Positions 36,027-44,975 of a DNA stretch of 64,000 bases are shown here, in pieces. The notes under the pieces are model-generated. The model was not told where the DNA came from. It searched no databases and saw only the letters and a list, made by a program, of their open reading frames with translations. The DNA is from Pseudomonas lactis (GTDB lineage: Bacteria > Pseudomonadota > Gammaproteobacteria > Pseudomonadales > Pseudomonadaceae). The stretch's first letter is position 1. Each line of letters starts with the position of its first letter. The DNA lies in NCBI RefSeq assembly GCF_001439845.1, contig NZ_JYLO01000001.1, forward strand, positions 124,001 to 188,000, read 5' to 3'. A program made the position numbers and the translations under genes.

Positions 36027-37343
36027 ATGTATATCAAATCTGCGTTGTTGGCATTTTGCTTGCTGATTGTCATCGCGTGCCAGCACGAGTCTCCTCAGGC
36101 TGGCCCACGGCTTCTGATCGAGAACGCCTACATCTTTACCATGGAGCCGGACCAGCCCCGTCCGTTCATGGGCTACCTGCTGGTGGATCAGGCCGGCGCC
36201 ATCAGCGGATTGGCCGCCGGCAAAGCGCCCCCCGGGCTAGTGGCGCAACGCCGTATTGATGCCAGGGGGCAATGGGTGATGCCGGGGTTTGTGTCGGCGC
36301 ACAGCCACCTGTGGCAAAGCGGGTTCTACGGGATTGCCGCGAATGAAAACCTTGAAGGTTGGCTTGCCCGGCTTTACGGCGTTGAAGCGCCAAAACTGGA
36401 CGCCGCGCAGCTCTATCAACTGACCCGGCGCGGTGCGAGTCAGTCCCTGCGCAACGGTATTACCACGATGTTCAACTTTACCTATACCGGGGCGGACCGC
36501 AGCGGCGAAGTGGACCGCCAACAACTGCGCGGCGCGCTCGACGCGGGGGGGCGTGTGATACACGGGTTCAATGTACGCACCATCAGCGAAAGCTGGACTC
36601 CCGCCATGGCCCGTGAGCGTACTGCGGCATTCCTGATGTGGGCCGACGCGCAATCTGAATCAGGGCGTTATCTGGGCACGATGCTTGCCGGCGGCGCTGG
36701 GTTCGTCGACGCTGCGGTCGGGCAGGCCCAGGTTGAAGGCGACCTGATGCATGAGTTTTCTTTGGGCAACCAGCAGCACTATCTTGAGTCCGTAGCAGAT
36801 TCCGCGGGGGAGCGCGCCCGTTATCCGGTACTTGAACAGGCGGGTATCATCGGGCCGCGCTTGATCTTTGGCCACTTCATTCACTCCACACCCGAGCTGA
36901 CTGCTGCGGCGGCCAAGGCGGGTGTCGCCATGGTCTGGAATCCGATGTCTAACGGTCGCCTGGGGGCCGGGATGGCGGATGTGCTGGCTTATCGCGCCGC
37001 GGGCATGAAAGTGGGCATGGGCGTGGATGGCGAAGCCAGTGCCGACCGAGCGGATCCCTTCGAGAATATGCGCATGGGCTTGTATCAGGTGCGCGCCGTC
37101 CATCAACGGGCGGCCGCGATGCAAGCCTATGAAGTGATGCGCATGCACACGCTGGGCAGCGCCGAGGTGCTGGGGGTGGAGGACAAGCTGGGCAGTCTCA
37201 AGTTGGGTAAACGTGCTGACATGCTCCTGGTGGACCCAGGTAGCTTCACTCCCTGGCAGGAACCTTATGCCGCGCTGGTGTTTGCAGGTGGAGTGAAAGA
37301 CATTCGTGAAGTCTTTGTGGATGGTCTCTCACTGGCTCGCTGA
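36027..37343 (+). CDS. Amidohydrolase-family lipoprotein
   Basis: 438 residues from ATG 36027, with GAAGGGAG upstream; the longer frame from 36000 lacks a ribosome site. A lipoprotein signal ends in V-I-A-C (C18). The metal-dependent amidohydrolase fold shows PGFVSAHSHLWQSG (H92-x-H94), GHFIHSTPE, MVWNPMSNGRLG and GVDGEASADRADPFENMR. These resemble guanine/8-oxoguanine and chlorohydrolase-type deaminases, but the protein is predicted to face the periplasm, unlike most of that family. Substrate unknown. It abuts the convergent methyltransferase gene with no gap. Confidence 0.75.
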   Translation: MYIKSALLAFCLLIVIACQHESPQAGPRLLIENAYIFTMEPDQPRPFMGYLLVDQAGAISGLAAGKAPPGLVAQRRIDARGQWVMPGFVSAHSHLWQSGFYGIAANENLEGWLARLYGVEAPKLDAAQLYQLTRRGASQSLRNGITTMFNFTYTGADRSGEVDRQQLRGALDAGGRVIHGFNVRTISESWTPAMARERTAAFLMWADAQSESGRYLGTMLAGGAGFVDAAVGQAQVEGDLMHEFSLGNQQHYLESVADSAGERARYPVLEQAGIIGPRLIFGHFIHSTPELTAAAAKAGVAMVWNPMSNGRLGAGMADVLAYRAAGMKVGMGVDGEASADRADPFENMRMGLYQVRAVHQRAAAMQAYEVMRMHTLGSAEVLGVEDKLGSLKLGKRADMLLVDPGSFTPWQEPYAALVFAGGVKDIREVFVDGLSLAR

Positions 37344-37973
37344 TCAGGCAGGCTTGCGCCATACACTCGCCAACCAAGGCTGCTGCTCCCGCGGCAACCC
37401 GGCCGGCCGGTAGTAGTGCTCCAGCTCTTCAAACCCGGCCTCGGTCAGCAAGGCTCGCCACGCCTCCAGATCGTGATAGGACCCATACCGCGGCCCATTC
37501 CAGCCCTCTTGGTTCTCGCCCCGAGGGTTGGAGCTGAACAGCACGCCTCCAGGTTTCAACGCGCCATGCAGTTCTTTGAGCACGCGCGGCAGTTCCTGTT
37601 TGGGAATATGAAACAGCACCGCATTGGCAAACACCCCGTCAAAGCGCGCAGCGGGCAGGTCCAGCTTGAGAAAGTCCTGCTGCAGCACCTCACAGCCGCT
37701 GTCTTCGCGGGCCATCTGCGCAAAACGCTCGGAGCCATCCAGGCCCACGGCGATATGCCCCATGCGCGTAAACGTCTGCAAATCCCGCCCTGGCCCACAG
37801 CCGAAATCCAGCACGGTAAACGGCGGCGTGCCCTGGATATGCCGCAGCAGCGCGTCGATGTTCTGGCTCACATCGTGATCGCGGGTGCCTTCACGGAAGT
37901 CTTCGGCCACCTTGTTGTAATGGCCCAAGGTGGTGGCGGTGATCTGATTGAGGTCGTCGGGAGCAAGTTTCAT
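37344..37973 (-). CDS. SAM-dependent methyltransferase (class I)
   Basis: 209 residues from ATG 37973 (MKLAPDDLNQITATTLGHYN); an in-frame GTG four codons upstream is possible. SAM motif I VLDFGCGPGRDL is at about 54-65, then GLDGSERFAQMARE, FDGVFANAVLFHIPKQELP and LKPGGVLFSSNPRGENQEGW. This is the small-molecule methyltransferase fold (Methyltransf_11/25); substrate unknown. It is transcribed toward the amidohydrolase gene. Confidence 0.82.
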   Translation of the reverse strand: MKLAPDDLNQITATTLGHYNKVAEDFREGTRDHDVSQNIDALLRHIQGTPPFTVLDFGCGPGRDLQTFTRMGHIAVGLDGSERFAQMAREDSGCEVLQQDFLKLDLPAARFDGVFANAVLFHIPKQELPRVLKELHGALKPGGVLFSSNPRGENQEGWNGPRYGSYHDLEAWRALLTEAGFEELEHYYRPAGLPREQQPWLASVWRKPA

Positions 37974-38149
37974 GGCATGGCGCACGGCAGCGGCTGAGGT
38001 GACGGGACTATACCCCGGCCCACTCTTGAGTTGAAAACCGTGTATCCGCTGTAGGGCGCTTCACGGCGGTCGCAGTGCGCGCATCCGACAGACCGCCACG
38101 GGGAATTGTGGGTAAGATTCGGCCCTCATTTGCAGAGGGCTATACATCC

Positions 38150-39253
38150 ATGGAAGAGGAAAAACGTTCACCCGTTGGCAACGACACCGCACCGAACAAG
38201 GTCGACCAATACGCCACGAGATTAAGCAATGGGCTGTTCTGGCTCAATGAGCGTGCCTGGCCGCTGACGGTGGGGATTCTCTCGGTGGCAGGCCTGTACC
38301 TGTACCAGTACATCCAGATGGAAAAGGTGCCGCTGAGTATCTTGTCGGCGTCGGCGTTCACCGCATTGCCAGCGATGTTCGCCATGTTGGTATTTGTGAT
38401 CGGCATGATGGGCGCATCGATCCTGGTGCCCACGTTCATCTTGTTCACGCGCCTGAACGGCACAGGTGTGCGTCTGAGTGATCAACTCAATCTCAGCCCG
38501 CAGTCGCCGCAAGAGACGGCCCAGCACAGGAGGTTACTGGGACATTGGGGGGCCAGCCTGTTGGTGATGTTTGTGTTCTGGATGTCCGCCGTATACCTGT
38601 CCGTGAACGCCGAAAGTGGGCTTTTGCTGACGCTCGGTTGGATCGTGGCGATCATGGCGGCGGTAGTGGCCTATGTCGGTATCATCATTCGTGCCCGGCC
38701 CGCCCATGTTGCCCTGCGTGAGTTGTCCGGCGAGTTCTGGCTGGCCAGTGCTGGCGCCGGGGCCATTCAAATGGTGGTCATTCTGATGGTGACGGTGCCG
38801 GTCTCCCGCGCCTTCAGCGAGTACTCCGACAGCGCCGTGTTCTTTGCGCCGTTCATGGCCGCCGAAATGGCCGTGCTGTTTCTGATTCAGGGGAGCGCCG
38901 CCTGCCTGGTGGTGCGTATGCGCGTTCAGAAAAACCCGGTGGCGTTCGCCTCGTTGGTGGCCTTTGCGCTCATCGTTTTACTCGGGCTGATCCCGGCGAG
39001 TGGGGCCAAGTTGGGCGGCCTGCCGCTGCAAGGCTCCGCCTCGGGAGGGCGGGTTTGTACGTTGATGACCTGGGCGGCAGAGGCCAAGGTTCCCGGCGTG
39101 CTGGTAGACGCCGACAACCCCAAGCGCAGTGTAAAACTGCGGGTGATGGCCGACTCGGATGGCAGCTACATCGTGAGGCCCTGGCAGGCCAAGGAAAAAA
39201 CCATCACCTTCGTGCCCCGCGCCAGCGTTGCCCAACTGGATGAGTGCCCGTGA
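38150..39253 (+). CDS. Multi-pass membrane protein of unknown function
   Basis: 367 residues from ATG 38150; a longer frame starts at 38075, but AGAGGG precedes 38150. Seven hydrophobic segments are visible, for example AWPLTVGILSVAGLYLY, AMFAMLVFVIGMMGASILV, SLLVMFVFWMSAVYLSV and SLVAFALIVLLGLIPAS. A final ~80-residue soluble tail contains two cysteines (GRVCTLM and QLDECP) that could form a disulfide if periplasmic. I do not recognise a family. Confidence 0.7.
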   Translation: MEEEKRSPVGNDTAPNKVDQYATRLSNGLFWLNERAWPLTVGILSVAGLYLYQYIQMEKVPLSILSASAFTALPAMFAMLVFVIGMMGASILVPTFILFTRLNGTGVRLSDQLNLSPQSPQETAQHRRLLGHWGASLLVMFVFWMSAVYLSVNAESGLLLTLGWIVAIMAAVVAYVGIIIRARPAHVALRELSGEFWLASAGAGAIQMVVILMVTVPVSRAFSEYSDSAVFFAPFMAAEMAVLFLIQGSAACLVVRMRVQKNPVAFASLVAFALIVLLGLIPASGAKLGGLPLQGSASGGRVCTLMTWAAEAKVPGVLVDADNPKRSVKLRVMADSDGSYIVRPWQAKEKTITFVPRASVAQLDECP

Positions 39254-39254
39254 G

Positions 39255-39494
39255 CTAGCGGGTTTCCAGGCGGGCGGAGCCCACTGCTCTCACTTCCTGC
39301 ATCGAACGGTTATCGGTTCGAGAGCTGATCCAAGAAAAACCGTTTTCCGCGGCTCGGACAGTGATTGCGAAGTTCTGTGGCACAACGAATGTCGGTGCAG
39401 AAGAAATGGGAGTGGCTGCTGCATTTTCGTTTACGGTAGCGAACAGCACGAGGACGGCCGACACGAAGCCGCTGGAAGTCATGAGGTTTGGCAT
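39255..39494 (-). CDS. Small secreted protein of unknown function
   Basis: 79 residues from ATG 39494, with AGGAG 8 bp upstream, which argues it is real. A signal peptide (SGFVSAVLVLFATVNENAAA) is followed by about 55 residues, TPISSAPTFVVPQNFAITVRA, with no cysteine. It follows the HAF-repeat protein gene on the same strand after 65 bp and shares its lower GC. The two may form one unit. Confidence 0.55.
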   Translation of the reverse strand: MPNLMTSSGFVSAVLVLFATVNENAAATPISSAPTFVVPQNFAITVRAAENGFSWISSRTDNRSMQEVRAVGSARLETR

Positions 39495-39559
39495 GTGCTG
39501 AATCTCCTAGGTCGAATGTGTCGAGTATTAAATGGTGTTTGAGCTCGTAAGCATCCCTT

Positions 39560-40825
39560 TCAGTAAAGTTTTACCGCCACAGCTTGAACGTCCTGCTCGC
39601 TATCAACGTTCTGACCAGCGGCATAATTCCCGCTTTGGGAAACGGCCTTGAGCGCACTGTTTCGGCCACCGTCAATTGCTTCAAGGCAGCTGTATTTGGC
39701 AGGAATTTCACCGGAAGCAGGATGCCAGATACATCCGACTGTGTACTGAGCATCATTAGTCCTGTTCAGAGCCACCGTGTTGTTGTCAGCAATGCTGAAT
39801 GCCTGGGTCCATGTGTTCGGTGGAGGCTCAATCAGCTGGATACCAAATATTCCGGCAGGAGGAATCCACGTGAAATAGCTGGTCCTGCCGTCGTTATCCT
39901 TGCGCTCTACCAGGGCAATTCCGTTGTTATTGATTGCGCGTCCATAGTTCATGGTGCCGATTGCCAGATTCAGAGTCAGCGGAGCCGACGTGGGTGTATT
40001 CCAGACTGCTGTTCGGGCCGGGTTGGCATTGGTGTTGGGATACTCGCAAAAGCCTATGGATTGTAGGGCGTTATTGAGGCCAGTGACCACGCAATGGTTG
40101 GCCCCGGTAGCGAGGGGCAAGGGTGTCACGGTATAACCGGTGGCATTCGCTTGAGCTAACTTGGGAACGGTAGTGCCGTTGCTGCCCGGGCAGTTCAGGG
40201 CAATCCCCGGATAGTTGCTCGTAAGCGTGTTGTTTATGTCCTGAGGAGTGCATGCGTCGTTGTACCCTGCCAACCCGAGTAGCGACGAAAAAACGCGCAT
40301 AGGCGTGCCAGTTCCGGCAAGCCACACAACTGTGGAGTACTCTTTGCCGTCGCTGCTGATGCTTGATCCGAGCATATCGCCGCGCTGGTTGAACGCGTTG
40401 ACGGTGGTCCGTACATCTGCAGCACGCAGTAGTGTGCCAGGAAGCGGAGCGAGCGCTGTAGGAGTGCTTGTCGGGGTAGTCACGTTCCAGATCACGGCGG
40501 TATCGACATTGTTAGCGTTCTTGCAGATGCCAGCAATCCAGCCACCGTTGGAGACAGCACTTGCGTAGCAGGGCTGAGTTTCCACCAGTGGTTTCAGTGC
40601 TAGCTGTGCGTTCGGTGTGTTCAGGTTTACCACCCAAGGCGCATTGTTAGCGCTGGAATCGGGCGGCGAGCAGTTGCCGACAGCAATAGCGTTGTCGTTG
40701 ATGCTGGTGGTTTCGCACTGCCCAGCCATAGGCCCCAATTTGACGTAGTGGGCAGCATTGGCTGTCAATGCAAGTACACTCGCCAACAGGCTGCCCGCGA
40801 TTTTCATTAGGTGTGCTTTCATCAT
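39560..40825 (-). CDS. Secreted HAF-like repeat protein
   Basis: 421 residues; ATG 40825 and the adjacent ATG 40822 are both usable, after GGACGG. A signal peptide ends at TANAA (about 25). The mature protein is built of ~50-60-residue units, each with an x-I-N-x-x-G-x-x-x-G-type turn followed by a tryptophan strand: SINDNAIAVGNC (41), AVSNGGWIAGIC (90), AFNQRGDMLG (144), GLNNALQSIGFC (249), AINNNGIALVE (297), plus degenerate units SIADNNTVAL and AVSQSGNYAAG. This matches HAF-type extracellular repeats and suggests a propeller. Many Asn/Thr codons and lower GC than the flanks suggest transfer. Function unknown. Confidence 0.7.
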   Translation of the reverse strand: MMKAHLMKIAGSLLASVLALTANAAHYVKLGPMAGQCETTSINDNAIAVGNCSPPDSSANNAPWVVNLNTPNAQLALKPLVETQPCYASAVSNGGWIAGICKNANNVDTAVIWNVTTPTSTPTALAPLPGTLLRAADVRTTVNAFNQRGDMLGSSISSDGKEYSTVVWLAGTGTPMRVFSSLLGLAGYNDACTPQDINNTLTSNYPGIALNCPGSNGTTVPKLAQANATGYTVTPLPLATGANHCVVTGLNNALQSIGFCEYPNTNANPARTAVWNTPTSAPLTLNLAIGTMNYGRAINNNGIALVERKDNDGRTSYFTWIPPAGIFGIQLIEPPPNTWTQAFSIADNNTVALNRTNDAQYTVGCIWHPASGEIPAKYSCLEAIDGGRNSALKAVSQSGNYAAGQNVDSEQDVQAVAVKLY

Positions 40826-40916
40826 CAGTCCGTCCTTGGGGAAACATTCACGGTCTGATTAGATATACAAAGAACATGATCAACAACTGTCATAGTTGAC
40901 AGGTATGAACGCGTAC

Positions 40917-41561
40917 TCAGCGCTTGTTCAACACCCGCGCCAAGCGGTCCCCGCTTAGTTGGATCACCGCCACCAGCACCACCAGCAGCACAATCACCGT
41001 GAGCATGATCTGCGTATCGAAGCGCTGGTAGCCGTAGCGGTAGGCAATATCGCCCAGGCCACCGGCACCGATCGCCCCGGCCATGGCCGATGAGTTGATC
41101 ATGGTCACCAGGGTGATGGTGAAGCCGCCGACGATGCCGGGCAGCGCCTCTGGCAACAGCACATGCCAGATGATGTGCCAGCGGCGGCAACCCATGGCCT
41201 GAGCGGCTTCGATCAGGCCATGGTCGACCTCGCGCAGGCTCACTTCGGCGATGCGCGCAAAGAACGGTGTGGCGGCGATGGTCAGCGGTACCACTGCCGC
41301 CCAGACGCCATAGGTGGTGCCGACGATCAGGCGCGTGAACGGGATGAGCGCCACCATCAGGATCAGGAACGGTATGGAGCGGAACAGATTCACGAACGCT
41401 CCCAGCACGCGGTTAAGGGCCGGTGCCTGGTAGATGCCGCCCTTGTCACTGGTGACTAGGAACACTGCCAGCGGGATGCCCACCAGCAGCGCGATCAGCG
41501 ACGACACCCCCACCATCAACAAGGTGTCGATGGCGCCCTGCACTAAACGATCAAACCACAT
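40917..41561 (-). CDS. metI: Methionine ABC transporter permease MetI
   Basis: 214 residues from ATG 41561 ([21 protein letters not shown]); the longer frame overlaps metN without family similarity. MetI hallmarks include [45 protein letters not shown] and [26 protein letters not shown]. It overlaps metN by 11 bp and is the last gene of a run of same-strand sulfur genes from 47450. Confidence 0.9.
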   Translation of the reverse strand: MWFDRLVQGAIDTLLMVGVSSLIALLVGIPLAVFLVTSDKGGIYQAPALNRVLGAFVNLFRSIPFLILMVALIPFTRLIVGTTYGVWAAVVPLTIAATPFFARIAEVSLREVDHGLIEAAQAMGCRRWHIIWHVLLPEALPGIVGGFTITLVTMINSSAMAGAIGAGGLGDIAYRYGYQRFDTQIMLTVIVLLVVLVAVIQLSGDRLARVLNKR

Positions 41562-42666
41562 AGCCCAGCACCTCCACCTGTTGTGCCCAGTTCGCCGCGC
41601 GTTTGCGCAGTTCTTCGCCGTTGTGCGGCGATGCATTCACTGCCAGCAGCAGTTGCCCCAAGGCATGCCCCTGGATGCGTTCCACGCCCCCATGCAGTAA
41701 ACGCACGCGGCCGCCGAGGGCACTGAACAGCGCCGCGAGGTCTGGCTCCAGGGTGTCGCTGCCGGTGAACTGCAGGCGCAGCACCAGTGCGGCGTCGGCC
41801 GAGGCTGGCGTGGGTTGCAGGCGGCTTTGCAACTCTGGCGGCAAGCCGTGTTGCAGCGGTGCGAGCAGGGTCTTGCTGACCTCATGTTGCGGATCGCCAA
41901 ACACCTGCCATACCGGGCCTTGCTCGACGATACGCCCGTGTTCGAGCACCACCACGCGGTCGCAGATGTCGCGGATCACCGCCATCTCATGGGTGATCAG
42001 CACGATGGTCAGGCCCAGGCGTTGGTTGATCTCGCGCAGCAGGCCGAGGATCGACTGGGTGGTTTCCGGGTCGAGGGCCGAGGTGGCTTCGTCGCACAGC
42101 AGAATCTCGGGGTCGTGCACCAGCGCGCGGGCGATGCCGACGCGCTGCTTTTGCCCGCCGGACAGCTGCGCCGGGTACGCTTTGTGTTTGTCTTGCAGGC
42201 CTACCAGTTCCAGCAGTTGATGCACCTTTCGCGAGCGTTGTGCCTGGGGCACGCCAGCGACCTTGAGCGGCAACTCGACGTTCTGCCACACGGTCTTGGC
42301 CGACATCAGATTGAAGTGCTGGAAGATCATGCCGATGCGCCGCCTTAGCGCCACCAGGTGGTCTTCATCGAAGCTGCCGATGTCCACCTGGTCGATCAGC
42401 ACCCGCCCGCTGCTGGGTTGTTCCAGACGGTTGATGGTGCGGATCAGCGACGACTTGCCGGCGCCGCTGCGGCCGATGATGCCGAACACTTCGCCACGCT
42501 GGATCGCCAGGTCAATGCCTTGCAGCGCATGCACCGTGCCGTCATAGGTCTTGCCCAGATTGATGAAGCGCACATGGGCGCGGTTCAAGTCCGGGTGCAG
42601 TTCAGTCTGTTCGGCGTGGCTGGGCGCGTGCTCCAGGTCACGCAAGCGGGCGTTGGCGGCACTCAT
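41551..42666 (-). CDS. metN: Methionine ABC transporter ATPase MetN
   Basis: 371 residues from ATG 42666. Walker [10 protein letters not shown], signature [13 protein letters not shown] and Walker [16 protein letters not shown] are complete. The C-terminal ~90 residues ([27 protein letters not shown]) form the NIL ligand-sensing domain that lets cytoplasmic methionine inhibit MetN. A 35-residue N-terminal extension rich in Ala and His precedes the ABC core. It overlaps metQ by 4 bp. Confidence 0.92.
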   Translation of the reverse strand: MSAANARLRDLEHAPSHAEQTELHPDLNRAHVRFINLGKTYDGTVHALQGIDLAIQRGEVFGIIGRSGAGKSSLIRTINRLEQPSSGRVLIDQVDIGSFDEDHLVALRRRIGMIFQHFNLMSAKTVWQNVELPLKVAGVPQAQRSRKVHQLLELVGLQDKHKAYPAQLSGGQKQRVGIARALVHDPEILLCDEATSALDPETTQSILGLLREINQRLGLTIVLITHEMAVIRDICDRVVVLEHGRIVEQGPVWQVFGDPQHEVSKTLLAPLQHGLPPELQSRLQPTPASADAALVLRLQFTGSDTLEPDLAALFSALGGRVRLLHGGVERIQGHALGQLLLAVNASPHNGEELRKRAANWAQQVEVLGYVV

Positions 42667-43478
42667 GGTTTAGCTTCCCAGCCGACCTGGTAGAGCTTGC
42701 CCAGGGACTTGTCCAGGGCAGCGCGCACTACAGGCGAGTGCTGGTAGATATCGACGAACTTGATCACCCGTGGGTCGGTTTTGCTTTTGGGCTGGATGAC
42801 GAACTGAATCACGTATTCCGGGTGGTCGAGGCCGTCGAACAACAGCGCCGACTCGGCATCGAAGGTCTTGGACAGGCGGATATACGCCGGGTAGCCCTGC
42901 ACCAGATCGGCGTCGTCATAGGCGCGCACCAGTTGCACGGCTTCCACTTGCAGGATCTTGATGTTTTTCGGGTTGGCGACGATGTCTTCCTCGGTGGCCT
43001 TGTAGCCCACACCCGGCTTGAGGGTGATCAGCCCGGCCTTGGCCAGCAGTTGCAGGCCGCGACCGCTGTTGATCGGGTCGTTGGCAATCGCCACGCTGGC
43101 GCCTGCGGGCAGCTCGTTGAAGCTCTTGTACTTTTTCGAGTACAGCCCGACGTTGTTGATGATCCCTGGCGCGTACGGCACCAGGTCAAACCCGGCGGCG
43201 GCCTTGGCGTTTTCCAGGAAGGGGATGTGCTGAAAGTAGTTCACGTCAATATCGCCGGCGGCGAGGCTGACGTTGGGCGCGATCCAGTCGGTGAACTCCA
43301 CCAGTTCGACCTTCAGGCCCTGCTTGCCGGCTTCTTCTACGGCGGCTTCCAGCGGAATGGCGAAGGCGGCGGTGGTGCCGATTTTCAGCGGGGCGTCGGC
43401 GGCGAATACCGCCGAGCTGAATAAGCCGAAGGCCAGGGCCAGTACTTTGACTGGGTGGTTTAAGAATGTCTTTTTCAT
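42663..43478 (-). CDS. metQ: Methionine-binding protein MetQ
   Basis: 271 residues from ATG 43478; the open frame extends to 43565 through REP-type sequence, so the shorter start is preferred. A Sec signal ([18 protein letters not shown]) without a lipobox cysteine precedes an NLPA-type domain ([54 protein letters not shown]). It is the binding partner of the adjacent MetNI. The FMN monooxygenase lies just upstream across a repeat, so the substrate may be a sulfur compound beyond methionine. Confidence 0.88.
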   Translation of the reverse strand: MKKTFLNHPVKVLALAFGLFSSAVFAADAPLKIGTTAAFAIPLEAAVEEAGKQGLKVELVEFTDWIAPNVSLAAGDIDVNYFQHIPFLENAKAAAGFDLVPYAPGIINNVGLYSKKYKSFNELPAGASVAIANDPINSGRGLQLLAKAGLITLKPGVGYKATEEDIVANPKNIKILQVEAVQLVRAYDDADLVQGYPAYIRLSKTFDAESALLFDGLDHPEYVIQFVIQPKSKTDPRVIKFVDIYQHSPVVRAALDKSLGKLYQVGWEAKP

Positions 43479-43512
43479 AGTGGTTTTCCAGTCATAAGGT
43501 CTTAGATAGCGA

Positions 43513-43618
43513 GATCGTTCCCACGCTCCGCGTGGTAATGCAGCCAGGGACGCTCCGCGTCCCAAAAGCGAACGCAGAGCGTCCAGGAGGCATTCCCACG
43601 CGGAGCGTGGGAACGATC
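43513..43618. repeat. GATCGTTCCCACGC-type palindromic repeat
   Basis: Outer arms GATCGTTCCCACGCTCCGCG and CGCGGAGCGTGGGAACGATC enclose an inner GGACGCTCCGCGTCC palindrome and an AACGCAGAGCGTCC arm. A second copy is at 56909-57020. Its right end provides the stop codon of the monooxygenase gene. Confidence 0.85.
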
Positions 43619-44975
43619 AAACAACGTGGCGGTAGGTAGAGCCGGTGTGTTGCTTGGGTAAGCGGGCCGTGTCGTGGAAGACTTTTTCCCGCAGCGTTCC
43701 CGGCGCATATTCGGTCTTGTACGAGCCCCGTCGTTGTAACTCCGGTATCACCAGCTCAATGAAATCCACATAGCTCTCCGGCGTCACAATGCGCGTCAGG
43801 TTGAAACCATCCAGCCCGGTTTCGCTGATCCAGGATTCCAGCTCATCGGCCACCTGTTCAGGCGAGCCCACCAAGGTGATATAGCGCCCGCCCAAGGCGT
43901 GCTGTTCAAGCAATTTGCGCCGGGTCCAGTCGTTGTTCTGCAGGTTCTGGGTGGCCGACTGGATCGCGTTGCTTTTGACGTACTGAATCGGTTCGTCCAA
44001 CGCGTACTGGGCAAAATCGATCCCGGTCGAGGCCGAGAAGTGCGCCACGCCGGCTTCCGCGCTGGCGTAGCTCAGGTACTCGGCGTGCTTGGTCCACGCC
44101 AGCTCTTCGGTGGCGCCCACGATCACGTTGAGGCCCATGAACACCTTGATGTCATCCGGGTTGCGCCCAGCCTCCACCGCGCTGGCGCGCACCTTGTCCA
44201 CCTGGCGCTTGGTCGCGGCCTTGTTCTGCCCGCTGATAAACACGCACTCGGCATGCCGCCCGGCGAACAGCAAGCCGCGCTCGGAACTGCCGGCCTGGAA
44301 CAGCACCGGCGTGCGCTGCGGCGAGGGCTCGCACAGGTGGTAACCCTCCACCTGATAGAACTCGCCGTGGTGCTCTACCTTGTGCACCTTGCCCGGTTGC
44401 GCATACACCCGCGCCTGGCGATCGTTGCGCACCGCGTCGTCTTCCCAGCTGCCTTCCCAGAGCTTGTACAACAACTGCAGGTATTCATCGGCCTGGTCGT
44501 AGCGCCGGTCATGCTCGACCTGTTCGGTGAGGCCCATGGCCTTGGCGGCGCTGTCGAGGTAGCCGGTGACAATGTTCCAACCCACCCGGCCGCGGCTCAG
44601 ATGATCCAGCGTCGACATGCGCCGGGCGAACAGGTACGGCGGCTCGTAGGTGAGGTTGGCGGTAAGGCCGAAGCCAAGGTGCTGGGTGACGGCGGCCATG
44701 GCCGACACCAGCAGCAGCGGGTCGTTGACCGGTAGCTGGATCGACTCCTTGAGGGGCACGTCAATGGAGTCCTGATAGACGTCATACACGCCGACGATAT
44801 CAGCGATGAACAAACCGTCGAACAACCCGCGCTCCAGGATCTTCGCCAGTTCAGTCCAGTATTCGAGGGTCTTGTACTCGGTCGAGTTGTCTCGTGGATG
44901 AGCCCACAAACCGTGATTGATGTGCCCGATGCAGTTCATGTTGAAAGCATTGAGCAGGATCTTTTTTTTGCTCAT
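43617..44975 (-). CDS. FMN-dependent monooxygenase, DszA/NtaA-SnaA family
   Basis: 452 residues from ATG 44975. Luciferase-like hallmarks: LLNAFNMNCIGHINHGLW at the start, LTANLTYEPPYLFARRMSTLDHLSRGRVGWNIVTG, then HHGEFYQVEGYH and PVLFQAGSSERG. The family uses reduced FMN to open organosulfur rings, sulfones or nitrilotriacetate. It overlaps the upstream SfnB gene (TGATG) and a likely flavin-dependent sulfur partner is therefore present in the operon. The flavin reductase it needs is not in the window. Confidence 0.85.
   Translation of the reverse strand: MSKKKILLNAFNMNCIGHINHGLWAHPRDNSTEYKTLEYWTELAKILERGLFDGLFIADIVGVYDVYQDSIDVPLKESIQLPVNDPLLLVSAMAAVTQHLGFGLTANLTYEPPYLFARRMSTLDHLSRGRVGWNIVTGYLDSAAKAMGLTEQVEHDRRYDQADEYLQLLYKLWEGSWEDDAVRNDRQARVYAQPGKVHKVEHHGEFYQVEGYHLCEPSPQRTPVLFQAGSSERGLLFAGRHAECVFISGQNKAATKRQVDKVRASAVEAGRNPDDIKVFMGLNVIVGATEELAWTKHAEYLSYASAEAGVAHFSASTGIDFAQYALDEPIQYVKSNAIQSATQNLQNNDWTRRKLLEQHALGGRYITLVGSPEQVADELESWISETGLDGFNLTRIVTPESYVDFIELVIPELQRRGSYKTEYAPGTLREKVFHDTARLPKQHTGSTYRHVV

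Noticed and set aside
43502..43708. Small frame over the repeat between metQ and the monooxygenase
   Set aside because: It consists mostly of repeat sequence and antisense-like codons and has no ribosome site or family.
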